NCBI GenBank assembly: GCA_030765065.1 | Contig: CM060979.1 | Location: 106,008,350 to 106,072,349 of the forward strand | Direction: 5' to 3' | DNA: 64,000 bases | DNA from: Deroplatys truncata | Taxonomy: Eukaryota; Arthropoda; Insecta; Mantodea; Mantidae | In this document: positions 41,096-54,049 of the stretch, piece by piece | Layout: every line of letters starts with the position of its first letter | Numbering within the stretch: the stretch's first letter is position 1 | The notes under the pieces: generated by a model | The model's database searches: none | Told to the model about the DNA's origin: nothing | What the model saw: only the letters and a program-made list of their open reading frames with translations | Position numbers and translations under genes: made by a program

Positions 41096-41624
41096 TTGAA
41101 AGTTATTTTTAAAAAAATTCGCAGAACACGGAAGCGCACTGCAGGAAAAAATAAAAATAAAAAGTGCGTCTAGTGCCGCCATCACGCCGCCCTGCGTGTT
41201 AAAAGAGCATTAGTGGTGCACGCAATCGCGCTGTGACTTGACACGTCGCTGCAGAGATTTGTGTCTAGGATATCATGTGAGTGATTAACCAAACACTTGA
41301 AATTCTTTATCTTGGCTTCAGTGTGTCATCTGCTGTCACACGAGAGAAGTTCGTTTTTCTTTAGTTTAAGGACCTTTAACATTCAGGTTATATATGGTTG
41401 TGACTGTAAGCATGATATAAATCCTCATCTAAGGCTTGTAGGTGTATGGCAAGATAAGTTTATCTCGAGGACTTGAGTATAAATCATGGGAAGCTTCTTG
41501 ACCCAGCATGGTTTCTAACTTAGATCCGCAGCGTGAGGTTTAGTCGTCTTACACAAATACCTTGTACTAATTTTGAGTTATGTTTAAAAGATAACTGCTC
41601 TATCAACTTTAAGACAATTAGGAT
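41096..41624. other. Unassigned
   Basis: Nothing recognised. Confidence 0.35.
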
Positions 41625-43110
41625 TGCTCTAGACGTTCTCGGGCTTCAAACCAGGTGAGGTGATGTTGGTACATCGACGTTTCGGGAGCGTGCATCTCTC
41701 CCATCTTCAGGATGATGAATGACTAGATTTTTTTTCGAGTGGAGGAGAAAATGATTTAATCACTGACCCCAGCCCCGATGTGAGTGTGGGACTCCCCAAT
41801 AGTCGGCATACAGACTAAAACGCCTCCACCGGATGGAAAGAGGAAGAAGGAAAAGTAGAATAACGTGCCTTTTTGCGGTCCCACATAGCACCCGCATTAG
41901 TAAGTGAAGGCTGTTGGCTGCCGCCCTATGGGCGGGAGCGGGTAAAGGTAGTTACTAGGTTGCAGCCATGAAACATGACTGCAACACTATGGGAATGGCG
42001 AGGGTTAGGAAGAGAATGTAGGTTAGGTTTGAGTATCGTACTGATGATTCTGCTGCTGCTGGTTATACTCCTTGCATTGCTGCAAGAAGTTGGCGACTCT
42101 CTCCAAGTTACTTTTCGGCCTTGAACCAAGAGATGAGACCCGGATGGCTTCGGTGATGGCTTTCAGTCTCGATGAAGTGCTGTCGAACTGCCCAGCCAGG
42201 AAAACCTGTTGGGCAGATGATGAGGTTTGAAGGTCCCTGATGAGTTCCTCCAGGGCTGTCAGCTTCGTCGTCATGTTCAGAAACTCCGCATGGAGTCACT
42301 GGTTGCGGCGTAGCTACTGGCGGCATCGGCGATGCCTTCTTGCGGGGATGCAGGGGGCAGAGCGCCTGGCCGGTGAAGTGAGTTGATCCTCCAAAGGTTG
42401 CACAGTAGCAGCGTCGGCGGTGCAGGTCGTGCTGGGTGCACGAAGACGTGGTGCAGGCGGAACCACAACAGTGGCACCTGGGTTGTGCTGAGCAGGTCGA
42501 CTCCTCGTGCCCGTAGGCACAGCAGCGCCTGGAAGGCGCTTGGCGTTCTAATCGGCTAACCTCGATTCGTAAGCACCCCCTAACAAGGGCAGCCCTGTCC
42601 TCAAGGCAGCTTCAGAGTCGCCAGGGTCTGCGTACTCGATCCTGACGAGCAACTTGGGTCCCTGTGCTCCGAAGATCCGAGTGGCCTTCAAGGCTGAAGG
42701 CCACTGCTGGTGAGATGCGCTGACGAGAAACCTGACTGCCAGATCCCTCGGGACCCCTCGGATGATAGCGTTGTACCTCCCATGAGGCACAGGCTATATC
42801 GGCGCGGGCTGGGAAGCTCCCAAGTTCGGCGGCGTGAACCCCGGTGATGCTGGCGGCGAAGCTGCGCTGGATGGCGGCGAAGCTGCGGTCGAGGCATAGG
42901 TTACCCGGGGTGTGGCGGCTGCGGCGAGTTCTCGGCGGGTGCCGGAGGAGAAGAAGAAGAAGAAGAAGAAGGTCCTGTCTTAGCAGGCTCGGCGATTCCA
43001 CGTTGCTTCCTCTTCGCAATCTCGGAGCTGAGTGTGCTCCCGAAACTTCGATGTACCATCATCATCTCACCTGGCTTGAAGCCCGGTACGTCTAGAACAT
43101 GTTCGCCGCC
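41625..43110 (-). mobile_element. Inverted-repeat element with zinc-knuckle ORF1 remnant
   Basis: Inverted arms 41630-41700 and about 43030-43105 share GGCTTCAAGCCAGGTGAGATG-type sequence and TACATCGA(C/A)GTTTCGGGAGC. Between them the minus strand encodes, in broken frames, an ORF1/Gag-like protein: an RNA-binding-like part (about 42548-42790, LVRIEYADPGDSEAAL) and downstream a Cys/His cluster of the type CCAYGHEESTC...CHCCG, a CCHC zinc-knuckle pattern (about 42400-42540). A left-arm motif resembles a hammerhead core (see findings). It may be a retroelement fragment bounded by Penelope-like termini; no reverse transcriptase is present. Confidence 0.5.
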
Positions 43111-43339
43111 AGGAAAGCTTCAGCTCTTATTTCACAATTAGGATTAATAGTAAGTATTTTATCGGTGGATTTTGCTGATTTGGCGTTTTCCCATGCATAG
43201 TAGAAGCATAGGCAACTTACTATAAATATTATTTTGAGCTACTGGTTATTTTAATTTATTACTCCTTTTTAATCATTCTACTATCTGGGAAGATCATGAC
43301 TCTCGTTAAGATCAAGTAGGCATATGAAAGCTGCTCAGT

Positions 43340-46300
43340 TTTTACAGTTACAACAAAATAAGAGAATCACTGAACCGGGATTTTCTCACATTTTGAGATT
43401 CGTAGGCAAATGTACGTCTCACTCACAGATTTTGAGAAACGTCCTAAAACGTTAGAAATTACCTTTGAAGATACAACATACTAGTGTATGTCGCCTCAGA
43501 AAATCTCACTTGATTTCTCTGCAAGCAAACAGGTCACTTAGCTAAGGGGTGTCCATCAGCTCCAAAAGAATCCAGATGAAACACAAAAAGTGGAAGGAAA
43601 ATTCAATAGCAAGGCTTTTCTTCCTCCAGGACCACTCCCTAAAGATTTCATAAATGATACAAAAATAAATGTAACTTCCACAAAAGATGTGAAAACTGGC
43701 CCTGAAAGCAGCTAGGTATAAAAAAGACCGTGGTCGAATACTAGTGGTTCATCTGCTGTGCAAGTACCTAAGAAAATAAGTTTAATATCTAATAGTGAAT
43801 CTAAGGTAGATTGCTACTCATTAGAAAGTAGTAGTGACGAACGGAAACCAAATCACAAGCTGATATTACATACAAAGAGATAAAACTAAAGAATAAAGCT
43901 CCTAAACTCAGTGACATGCTAATGTGAATTAAGGAAGTCATAGAGAACTCTCCTCTGGAATTCTGTTTGGATTTCCTACAACTTTCGAGCTTCTTAGAGA
44001 ATACAGTAAGGATATATGACATCAAAGCTGTAGCCTTTGACTGTACCTCATACTTGGAAAAGCTATCACATACGCTAAACTTCATCCCCACCTAAAGGAT
44101 CCTAGTGTAAAAGCTAGAATTTCTGGCATAGCAAGAATACTATGATTCTGATCTATGTAAATTCGCATTCGAAAAATGAAACTCCTTCAGTGGAATATTA
44201 ATGGCTTTTATGCCAACTATGAATTTCTCAAAATTTTAATTGTCAATCACGACCCGGATATAATTTGTATCGAGGAAACAAATTTCAAATAAGAATACGT
44301 TTCCCTATATTGGGATACCTCCTTTCCACAAGAATAGAAACGACTGCCTTCGTGCTGGTGGAGGTGTAGATATCTATGCTCAAGACACCTTCGCACATAA
44401 ACCGACAATCCTTAACATTCAACTTAAAGCGGTCGCAGCTTCTCTGATGGCAATGCACGCCAAGGAGTAAATCTCAGCAAAAAAGAAAGTTGGTTAAAAT
44501 TCGTATCATCACCAAACATCTCAAAAAACTGTATGATATAACATTCGCAAAATAAGAGGATGCTACAGAGGATTCCAAAATATTGGAATATTAAACCCTA
44601 CAGCCAACGATACCCCTTTTGATTATAAATTGTTCCAATGTACCGGCTCAATATTTTTCAGCAATCTCGATGACGCCATCAACAGAAAAACTCTGTCAGA
44701 TCAGTTGGAAATACCTTACTCACAATTCCCTACTGAAGAAAGCGTAGTAAGCTATAATGACAAAATTTCTCTCCTAGAATTCCAAGAAACAGCCCAAGAC
44801 CAGATAATATTACTTACCAAATATTAAAATTTCTTCCTCAAAAGGATTAATTTACCTTCTAGAGATACTCAACCATCTTTGGATTAACATAACCTTTCCT
44901 AATCTGTGGCGGGCTACCGTAGTAATTCCTGTTCCAAAACTACATAGACATTTCTAAAGCTGAAAATTACAGACCTGTGTCCTCAACTGTACTACGTGAA
45001 AGCTTTTATAATCAATAATAAACAAAATGCTTGTATGGAAACTGGAGAAAAGTAAATTCCGTCGTTTCCGCTCCCCTACTGACCATCTTCTAATATTGGA
45101 AACGGAAATTAGAAATGCTTTTTTACAAAACCAACACACAATAGAGTAACCCTTGATATAGAGAAAGCATATGATACTATTCAACATATCCATATACTAA
45201 AATCATTAAAATACGTTGACATTAACGGATACATGTTCCAATTCATTCACAACTTCCTCCAAAATCGTGTACTTAAAGTACGATATGATTAAGCATTATC
45301 AGAAGAAGTATGTATACACAGTGGTCTTCCTCAAGGTTCAACAATCAATCTCTCACTTTAGCTAATTGCTATAAATGATATTCTAAATAACCTCAAGCCA
45401 CCAACTAAAGCTTTCCTCTTTTCAGATGATCTTACGATATTCTGGAATGGGGAAAACCGTCTAAGCACACAAGCATTCTCCAAGAAAAATTAAATAATCT
45501 GCAAGATTGGATCCAAGCTATTGGACTTAAATTCTCTAAAACGAAAACGAAATGTATATGCTTCTCAAAATCTTCAACCAAAATCCCTAATCCTAAGCTA
45601 TACCTTGACAACACATATTGAAATTGTATAAAAATATTAGGATCAACGTTCGACTAAACACTTAGTGGGAAATCTCAAGATTAAGAGATGAATTCACTAA
45701 GCAATTAAATATTCTTAGGACCCTAGCATACCGAAATTGGGGCGCAGACATCAATGTACTTATACGGATATACCAGAGTATTATCAGATCTAAACTTGAT
45801 TGCGGAACCATTGTTTGTGACACTGCCAGGAAAACGACTCTCAAGAAGCTCAACTCCATTGAAACATCAGCTCTAGGAATTTTAGGAGCATGCCGATTCA
45901 ATCCTATTTCTATTTTACAAATGAAAGTTCAAGAGCCACCATTAGAAGTACGCAGAATAGGTAAATGTCTAAAATACGCTATAAAGATTGCTGCAAGACC
46001 CAACTCGGAAGCCCGTCGATTCACCTTCTTTGGGAAGAGCAAAACCAGTATGCCAAAGAATACAAATAAACCATTACCTTTACATCTTAGATTTGAAAAA
46101 AGAAATCACACATAAACTTAATATTAAAATACCTCTAATAATCATTAGAGATCATCATGATTTTCCAACCTGGAGGTTAACCATTCCCAAAATTAATATG
46201 GATGTGAGAACTCACCAGAGATCACATACGGATTCTTTCATGCATAGACAAATTTACCAGGAAATACGTAACAAATGAGCTAAACACATATTTATATATA

Positions 46301-46745
46301 CAGATTGCTCGAAATCTGATCAGGGTAATAACTGTGTTATAATTACTCCGGAGGCTAAACATAAGCACAAGCTTCCAGGCTTGTTCTCTGTTTTCTCCTC
46401 TGAGCTCTATGTTGTCAAACAAGCTTTGATTTATATTACCTCATCACAGCATAAACAGTGTGCAATTCTGATTCAGTAACCACCCTTCAGAGTATCCGAG
46501 GCCTCCTCTACTGACTTAAAATTAATCCAAGATATCAAAAGTCTTCACAACCAAATTAACTAAGCTGAATTTTAATAGGGACCAGCAGAAAGTCAGAATA
46601 TAACCAGCAGATGCACATATAATGCTAACAGTATTTTTATTTGATGTTCTATCCGAAATCCCTAACTCAGCTCTTAACAAATATGGTATTGTACACGATG
46701 TAAGAAATGAAATCTGCTTCCAGCAATAAATTATGACATTAAAGC
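43340..46745 (+). mobile_element. Decayed I/Jockey-type LINE with RNase H
   Basis: Domains in order: Gag-like zinc knuckle remnant (about 43530-43560, CKQTGHLAKGC); AP-endonuclease start (44175 on, LLQWNINGFYANYEFL and later ICIEETNF); reverse transcriptase (45130-45480: IEKAYDTIQ, GLPQGS, FSDDL); a region typical of the RT-RNase H linker; RNase H (about 46290-46440, IYTDCSKSDQGN). Many stops and frameshifts. Its 3' continuation after a MITE is at 47040-47190. The RNase H places it with I-group LINEs. Confidence 0.8.
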
Positions 46746-46747
46746 AG

Positions 46748-47042
46748 TATACAGGATGGACTATGTAATTTGAGACTGTACAATATCTCCAAAACTAAGT
46801 GTTGAAGAAAGAAATGTCTTGAATAAAAGTTACTTGATATTACGGGAGAAAGTGATTGTCATTAGTGTTTTATTTGGAGGACCTTGTAATGGTCATTTTG
46901 CCCTCCAAACAAAACATGACTAATGCTATTTATTTTGGCACATAATGTCAATAAACTTTTATCAAAGACATTTATTTCTACAATTCTTAATTTTGGAGAT
47001 ACTGTACAGTCTCAACTTCAATGGTCCACCCTATACATGGTC
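46748..47042. repeat. Mariner-type MITE inserted in the LINE
   Basis: About 48-bp inverted ends: TATACAGGATGGACTAT with GAGACTGTACA and ATCTCCAAAA at the left; the mirror image (TTTTGGAGATACTGTACAG, then ATGGTCCACCCTATA) at the right. TA borders. Too short for a transposase. Confidence 0.7.
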
Positions 47043-47190
47043 TGAAAAGCAATATCCCAATAGCAATATAAGTCGCTTATCGTGCAGTAGCTGTAGTATA
47101 CCTATGTCAGCCGCAGACATATTTTACTGTTAATGGAGATACAAATCACCTGAAACAGAACTGCCCGCAAGAACCTCAGTACTAAAACTG
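47043..47190 (+). repeat. 3' remainder of the LINE
   Basis: A short Cys-rich reading (LSCSSCSIPMS) typical of the region after RNase H in I-group LINEs resumes directly after the MITE. Confidence 0.45.
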
Positions 47191-47640
47191 CAGCCCTATC
47201 CCTAGATTATTAAGACTTTAGTAAAACACAACGGAAATAACCAACTGAATCCATCGGAATAATACATGTAAAAATACCTAAAATGTGAACAAAATGAACA
47301 CCAGCTTGATATCAATGCACAAGTCACATGGAAACAAACACACCTACAGGGAATAAAAGACCAATTCCAAATGAATCCCCAAACAATGAGGATAATCACC
47401 GTGAAACCTCAGCTTGTAATGTTGAGGTTGAAACAGCTGTAATCCGCATTGATTACACAAAGAAAAATCCTCGTAAAAAGAACTAGTAAAAGCAGCCATC
47501 CTCCGTGTTAGATGAACAGATGCAGCCTGTTAAGCACCTGCTAGAAGCATCCTCTGAACTACATAGTGTAGTTCTACTTACAGCTTAAAAGCTTATATGA
47601 AAACTTGTAGTAACATTATTTGTATATGTTTGTATTTGTT
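47191..47640. other. Unassigned, A-rich
   Basis: Likely leader or internal retrotransposon sequence adjoining the minus-strand LTR, but no motif proves it. Confidence 0.3.
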
Positions 47641-48490
47641 AGCCCCACGTTTGGGAGCCAATTTGTTACGGTATTACTTATAATGTTTGTTTGTGTTTAC
47701 TTCACGCGTGGAAGCCATCTTATGACGTCATTCATTTGTTCGGTTTGTAGCTCCATCTAGTGTTAGCAATTTGTGGTAGTATTAGTGTTTGAAAGAATTA
47801 TAAGTTTTGTTTACTATCCTCCGGCTTGCTATTATTTCTCAGTCGAACATGTCTCTTGAATCAGAGTGTGTAAACGGAAAGGAATCTTTTATCCAAATAT
47901 AACACTGATGAAGAAATTTGTTTTACACATTTATTGTCGAACACGTTCACTATCACATTTATACATTGATCCTAACACTCGCCAAACTGAAACTGTTATA
48001 ATAACTTCTTACTTATCACTTTTAATTCGCGTACTTCAACTTTGTGTATTATTAACTTTACAACACTTTAGATTTTTCGTAACTTGTGAATCTATAGCCG
48101 ACGTATCTCATACTAATATTTTGACGAACTGACGAACAGAAGACGACGTGTAGTGTACAAAGAATTTTGATGAACTGGCCTCAAGCTACCTCTAACCTAC
48201 CCTATTTATACTCCTGCATCCAGATACGCCTAAAGATTATAACTGAACTGCAATTGGCTAATAAAACGCGCCAACATTAGCGTCTATTTTAATATCCAAT
48301 GAAAATTATGAATACATATGCTTTAGGGAGAAAATATTCCAGAAGGTTCTCAACGGAAAAACGCGCCAACATTACGTAACTTCCTCGTTTCCAATAATGA
48401 TAAACAGCTCACCCCCTCTCTGCATTATTGCGCTATTATTGACAGTTTCAGTAAGGTCGTATAAACTTACTTCTCAACAATAATTACAGT
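47641..48490 (-). repeat. LTR with primer-binding site, reverse orientation
   Basis: On the minus strand, an LTR ending near 47664 (...CCGTAACA) is followed by a primer-binding segment TTGGCTCCCAAACGTGGGGC (reversed at 47642-47661). A TATA box (TATAAATAG) lies reversed at 48202-48210. The same primer-binding motif is found in copy B (31339). The outer LTR border is not clear. Confidence 0.55.
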
Positions 48491-48824
48491 CAAGAAACAT
48501 CTCAAATCAATGTCACATAAAAATGCATATTCATATTACAATCATTATTTACATTTATGTAATTTGTGATACAAATTACTGCATCAAACTCCAGGAACAC
48601 TAAACACTCTGAAATTAGTTTGTTCATATACAGATGACATCCAGAGCTTGATGAAATGAATAGAAAGCCTCACCCGCACTATAAGGATAAAACAATTAAA
48701 ATAGAACCATCAGAATTGAAAAAAGGTTTAGTTGCTGAACTTAACACAGAGTATAACTGTCGTCACCATGCTAGCCGCTATTTCCGCAGATAGCGGGTTC
48801 AAGTCAGGTGGAGAGCGATGGATC

Positions 48825-48990
48825 TTTTTGGACGTAAAAATCCTTAGCATGACTTCCTTCGGAAGGGAAGTAAAGCCGGTAGTCCGTAGATTTACGGCAC
48901 GTAAAAAAACCTCAAGCCTGATAAAGAGGCCTCTGAGCAAAATTACCGGTCTTTCACGCCCAATTTAGAATGGGATGCTAAGAACCACAG
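48825..48990 (+). repeat. Dispersed repeat RepC, copy 1
   Basis: Inverted relative to 52790-52915; both share ACGGCACGTAAAAAAACCTC-type sequence and CCCAATTTAGAATGGGATGC (reversed in the other). Non-coding. Confidence 0.6.
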
Positions 48991-49043
48991 CAGTTAAAGA
49001 GCGTCCATAAATAAAACTCAATTTAATTTTAGAGCATATCACT

Positions 49044-49449
49044 TAACAAACACGACCGAGCGGGTTGGCCCGCATTCGGAGGTCTAGGTTCGATTCCCGC
49101 AACCTTCCTGACCCATGGGTTTTTATCGGGGGTTTTCCCGGATCACTAGGCGAATGCTGAGAAGGTTCATTAGATCCCCCGAATTTCCTGTTCCTCCGTT
49201 TCATCTCCATCTCATTTCACTTCCCTTTTCATCTGCTTGGTCTGGTTCAGGGTTGAGGAAGTCTCGGCGTTGCACAGCACAACAAGAGGATGCTCTATGT
49301 AACCCTTCGTCACCCGGTATTGGGCGTTGTCCGAGTTCCGGTCACCCCCGCGAAACCTCGTCAGGAGCATACGTGCAAGAGACCTGGTAGGTCGAGGTAC
49401 TAAGTGCCCCTCCGCAACTAGTCCTATCACCCTCTCCTAACAAACACGA
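49044..49449 (+). repeat. SINE (family 1) with 12-bp target duplication
   Basis: The body is 49056-49437, starting CCGAGCGGGTTGGCC with B box GGTTCGATTCCCGC. It is flanked by exact TAACAAACACGA at 49044-49055 and 49438-49449. It is shorter than the copy at 40316 and has a reduced head. Confidence 0.85.
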
Positions 49450-49489
49450 TTCCATAGGCAACAACGTGAGGTTTAAATTATTTACTAGA

Positions 49490-52160
49490 TTTATGACATC
49501 TCTTTTGCTTCAGTGGAACATAAATGGATTTAAATCCCAGTATCAGTTCCTACAGAAGTTGTATACACATTAACCTGAAATAATTACTTGCAGGAAGCGC
49601 ATTTGAAAACTAATTCTGCCATAAATCGAAGTCGAGATTCTACCACCACAACCCAAAAACCGTAAAACATATCTCCGATCCAATGTAGGGGTAGTTACAT
49701 AATGTTGACAACCATATAGTTAGCACAGAGGTACCAAAAACGAATAAATCCGAACAAGTAACGGTTACCATTATTAAATGCAACATCATTTTTAATATCA
49801 TTTCTTATAATCACAAACAGTTAGCATTTTACTACATAGGTAATATACATTTATATTTATTTACCAAATACATTAACCTATAACAACTGAAGGAATTAAC
49901 TATTCAGTTACAAAAGCCCTACATTCTGCTGGATGACTTCGATGCCTATATTAGCTTATGGGGAAGTCGAAGCACCGACACTGTTAAAACACTCTTAGAA
50001 ACCGAAGGTATAGCACTGCTAAATTCCATGAAACCTACATATTATAGCATTGTCCATGGCACTTCAGCAGCATTGATCTCTGTTTGTTCCCCAAATATAG
50101 CTTCAATATTTAATTGATCAGTTAGCGACGCTCCTTTTGCCAGCAATCATTTCGCAATTCTACATGAAATTATAACAGACCGAAATACAATTCCTTGATA
50201 CCACTTCCCTTAACAACGCAATTGATGATTTTACTTCATTAATACTCGCAGGAAAGAATGTCACCAGAATTTTAATGGTCTCACAAGAAATCCGCTCCTT
50301 GGTGGAATCACACTTGCAAGCTAGCAATTAAAAATAAAAATAAGGCTTTTTACAAGTATAATTATTTCTTTATTTTTAGTAGTGTTTAAGGCTCATTATT
50401 GCTATATGCGGCACCACAGGCTGTAAAACTGGTGTCCCTGAAGTAATTTGGAAAGGAAATTTGGGAAGGAAACGTTTCATAAGTTTAGAATACCTCCCCG
50501 CATTTAGGGGTTATGAGAATTGAGGAAAAGTTTTGAAAACGAACCTCCCCTTTACTAGTGGAAGTATTAACGACCTCGACCACCCGTGTCGATACAAATA
50601 TAAAGGCGATCCACATTGGAAAATAAACATGTACCAATGACTAAGAGCAATAGTTAAAAATACTATTAAAGGTAGCAATAAACGCTCATGGTTAACAATG
50701 TGTCATACACATCTCGCCAAACGCCCCAAAATGTTAATGAAATAGTTTAAGATATACTAAGGGAATACATAAAACAATGAAATAACAGCTCTGTCAAGAT
50801 AATAGTGCCGTTATTATAACTGAGTCTCGAGTCATCGCAGATACACTAGCTTATGCTTTTTCACAAGTAATATCCAGTGACAGTGATTACGAGCAAGAAT
50901 TCATAACATTTATACCTCAAACTAAATTTCACAAAACAGAGCTATAATGACAAAACCACTTTAAAAGAAGTTAAAATACGCAAGAACAATTGTCCTGACC
51001 AGAAAATGTTCCATATGAATTCTCAAAATAGCTCATCAGACGAATATATCTGCGTAGTATTTAATTATATATAGTGTATTCCCAGACCATTGGCAAAATT
51101 ATATAATCCCACCTACCAATTCACAAACCTGATAGTAATAGAGCTAAACCGAAGGCTACCCATTGCTTTACAATGTGTTGACTACTTCAAAAAAATAATA
51201 AACAAAAGAAATGTCTAAGATGATTCTAGAACAGCAAAAGTTCACTGATGAACAAAATGAACTCAGACAGATACACCCCACGAGTACCAGTTTGATTGCG
51301 CTGAAACAGAAATATTGATTCATTTCTTAACAGGAAACACCCTTTTGAAGTTAGCTTAGACATATACCGGGTGAGTCTTCTCGGCCTGCGGATTGAGAAG
51401 TTATTCAGTCCCGACGTTGTACAGGGCATCGTCTGTAAAATGTAGTGTTGCCTAGTTACCAATCCACAGGATATAAAGCATATGCCATGGTTTAGCGAAT
51501 GTGTACATGAAAACGTAGCAGAACATGGCATCATAGGGAACATAATTAATTTCATTCACAAATTTCTATAAAATCGAATACAAATGCAGGTAAATGAAAG
51601 AACATCATAAGAAGTAGATATTACGCTAATGTTCTATCAGTATTACTCTCTTCCTGATACCTAATTACAGCATTACCTACCTTGTAAAAACATCATGATG
51701 ACGATCTTAACATTTCTGCAAAGGTATAATTTTGTTACCATCGCAAGCTATTATTCAGCGAACTAGAAAACTAGATCAAGTAAACGTTTTTAAGTTTTCA
51801 GTCTCTAAAAGTTAACGTGTATTATTTTCAAAGCAAAGCAAAGAGGATTTGCAGGCAAAAATTTATTAAGTGGCAACATTCAACCATTGGTGAAAATATT
51901 GAAATATTGGAAGCTAACCGGAAACTAACATGGCCTCCTCAAATAACTCTTCTCAATGATGATTGATAAGACGAACAGCTACCTTGAAAATATTTATAGG
52001 AAAGAATTGGGAAGTGGTCTTTGAAACCTTGCTGAAAGGTTACAAAACCATTACTCCTTTCATACTGGACTACTACAGCTTAATAATAACCCTTCAAAAT
52101 AATCTGTATTAAATAGGCCCAACACAATTCAAATGTCAGCACTTACAATCATTTTATGAG
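49490..52160 (+). mobile_element. Second decayed I-type LINE
   Basis: The endonuclease begins at about 49497 (LLLQWNINGFKSQYQFL) and its C-terminal half is visible near 49925-50100 (LDDFDAYISLWGSRSTD). The linker before the reverse transcriptase is recognisable near 50810-50945 (ADTLAYAFSQVISS). The reverse transcriptase is largely destroyed. It is related to the LINE at 43340 but more decayed. Confidence 0.65.
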
Positions 52161-52789
52161 CATTTAAACCAAATCGATCGCTGGTTTACAGATAGAAGCA
52201 TGTGACGACAAAGAATGGCGCTGCTACTTGATGCTGTTTTGACGTTGCATACGTTCTCTGAAGTACAGGTGACGAGTCGGTCCGTTCGTTCTATCTTTTG
52301 AAGTTGCTCCGGCGCTAGCTGAGATCAGTGGTAGATACAGTCGTAGCCTCTGTAAAAATATCCTAGTATTTCTAAGATTTGGATTTCTCTGTTTGGTGTC
52401 GGCCGAGAATGATAGGACATTGTGCTTTCGTTGAATAAAATTAATTCACTTCTTTATTGCACTCACGGATCAAAAATCATAATGTTGAATACAATATCTC
52501 ACTACAAAGACTTTTCTGCCGTTCAATATTACTTTGCTAAACTGAGTAATTAACAATTACAATGTTAAATTGTACTCAGTGTGCAATATTTTTCCGCGTA
52601 CTGGCTGATGCGATCTACATGTCCAAAAACCAGCAAAGAAGTGTTCACTTGGCTTTGCGTCCTCCTCAAACTTTTGCTATTGACGTCAATAGCCACTATA
52701 GCAAATTCTATTTTCTGCTAAGTTTGTTATTAGGGTGTTTTACAATAATTGAAATTGAGTTTTTATTTATGTACGCTCTTTTACTGATA
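52161..52789. other. Unassigned, possible LTR fragment
   Basis: A GC-richer stretch at about 52200-52430 ends with GAATAAAATTAATTC; no second copy in the window. Confidence 0.3.
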
Positions 52790-52915
52790 TGGTTAGCATC
52801 CCATTCTATATTGGGCGTGAAAAACCGGAAATTTTTCTCAGAGACCTTTTTGTCAGGCTTGAGGTTCTTTTACGTGCCATAAATCTACGACACGTGACCA
52901 CCGGTTTTACTTTCT
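52790..52915 (-). repeat. Dispersed repeat RepC, copy 2 (inverted)
   Basis: Partner of 48825-48990, about 4 kb apart on opposite strands. Confidence 0.6.
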
Positions 52916-53370
52916 TGCTAACAATTGTTTGCCGTGATTATAGTAATGTCTGCCTAAATAAAATTTTGATTTTTAATAAGACTAACATGATACTTATTAT
53001 TCTAAGTTCTTTTCTGAATTTATATTCTTTCTGCTATTTTAGATTTCTTGAGACAAACATTTTCATTCTTTATCTGATTCTCTGCTTCATTATGACCTAC
53101 GATAGTTACACATAAAATATCATTGAAGTATTGTAGCCTCACGTAGGTCTAGGTTACAAACCTTAGTATTTATGGAAGACCTTAGTACTTCTAATGCCTT
53201 CCGCACTAAGACTGAAACAGTCCAAGGAATAAATTTATCATTTCCCTACATTTCCGCACCTAACTAAAACACAGGTATCCATTCTTGGAGAATTATGCTT
53301 CCTGAAACCAACATGGGAATGTCCTATCTAGGTAAAAGCCAAACTAATAACCTTACAAAGGTAGAATCAA
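52916..53370. other. AT-rich intergenic DNA
   Basis: Nothing recognised. Confidence 0.35.
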
Positions 53371-53374
53371 GCGA

Positions 53375-53530
53375 CTGAAAAATTCAATGCCATAGCCGGG
53401 ATTTGAACCACGAATCTCCCACGAATCAGCTGGAGAATTTAGTGTCGTGCCGGCATGTTGCCATGGTAGCTCAGTGGTTAGAGCAACCGGACGGAGACCG
53501 GGAGATACGCGGTACAATTAATTCTAATAA
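53375..53530 (+). repeat. tRNA-like SINE heads (family 2)
   Basis: GGTAGCTCAGTGGTTAGAGC at about 53466 is an A-box half like that at 37807. Just before it, a reversed B box (GGGATTTGAACCACG at about 53399) comes from an opposed copy, making a head-to-head pair. Confidence 0.5.
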
Positions 53531-54049
53531 CCTTACAGTTACTGATAATTGCTGTAACAACCAAACAGTTACTGAAAGAATAAGGTCATTATTATACGTA
53601 TTACTTTCACATATACACCAATGGATCTCAGACTGAAAATCGCTATGGCTGTGCTCTGGTTTACCCTGAATACACATGCTGTACGCGTTACGATCTATTT
53701 ACTTTATATTTACATGTGAGTTATGTGCCATTAAGGAAGCATTATTGTCCATATTCGATGAAGTAAAGATTAATCTAATCTAATGTAATGCTGGATTTAG
53801 AATCGTGATACTAAATCCATTATATAAGCTCTTCAAGGCGTATTCTCTACAAATGAATTGATCCAAGAAATTCACATAGTTTCTGCATTTCTGATTAAAC
53901 AAGTTAGGAAAATGCCTTTAACATGGATACCCTCATTTCAGGGTATTCCAGTAATGTAAGTGCATATTTCGCAGTATTTATGTTTGCTACACATGGAAAG
54001 ACTAAACTAATAAGACACAACTCTGTCTTCTAGAGGAATGGGTGAAGAA
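53531..54049. other. AT-rich intergenic DNA
   Basis: Nothing recognised. Confidence 0.35.

Noticed and set aside
51226-51555. 109-codon minus-strand frame
   Set aside because: No domain, AT-rich, lies within the decayed LINE.
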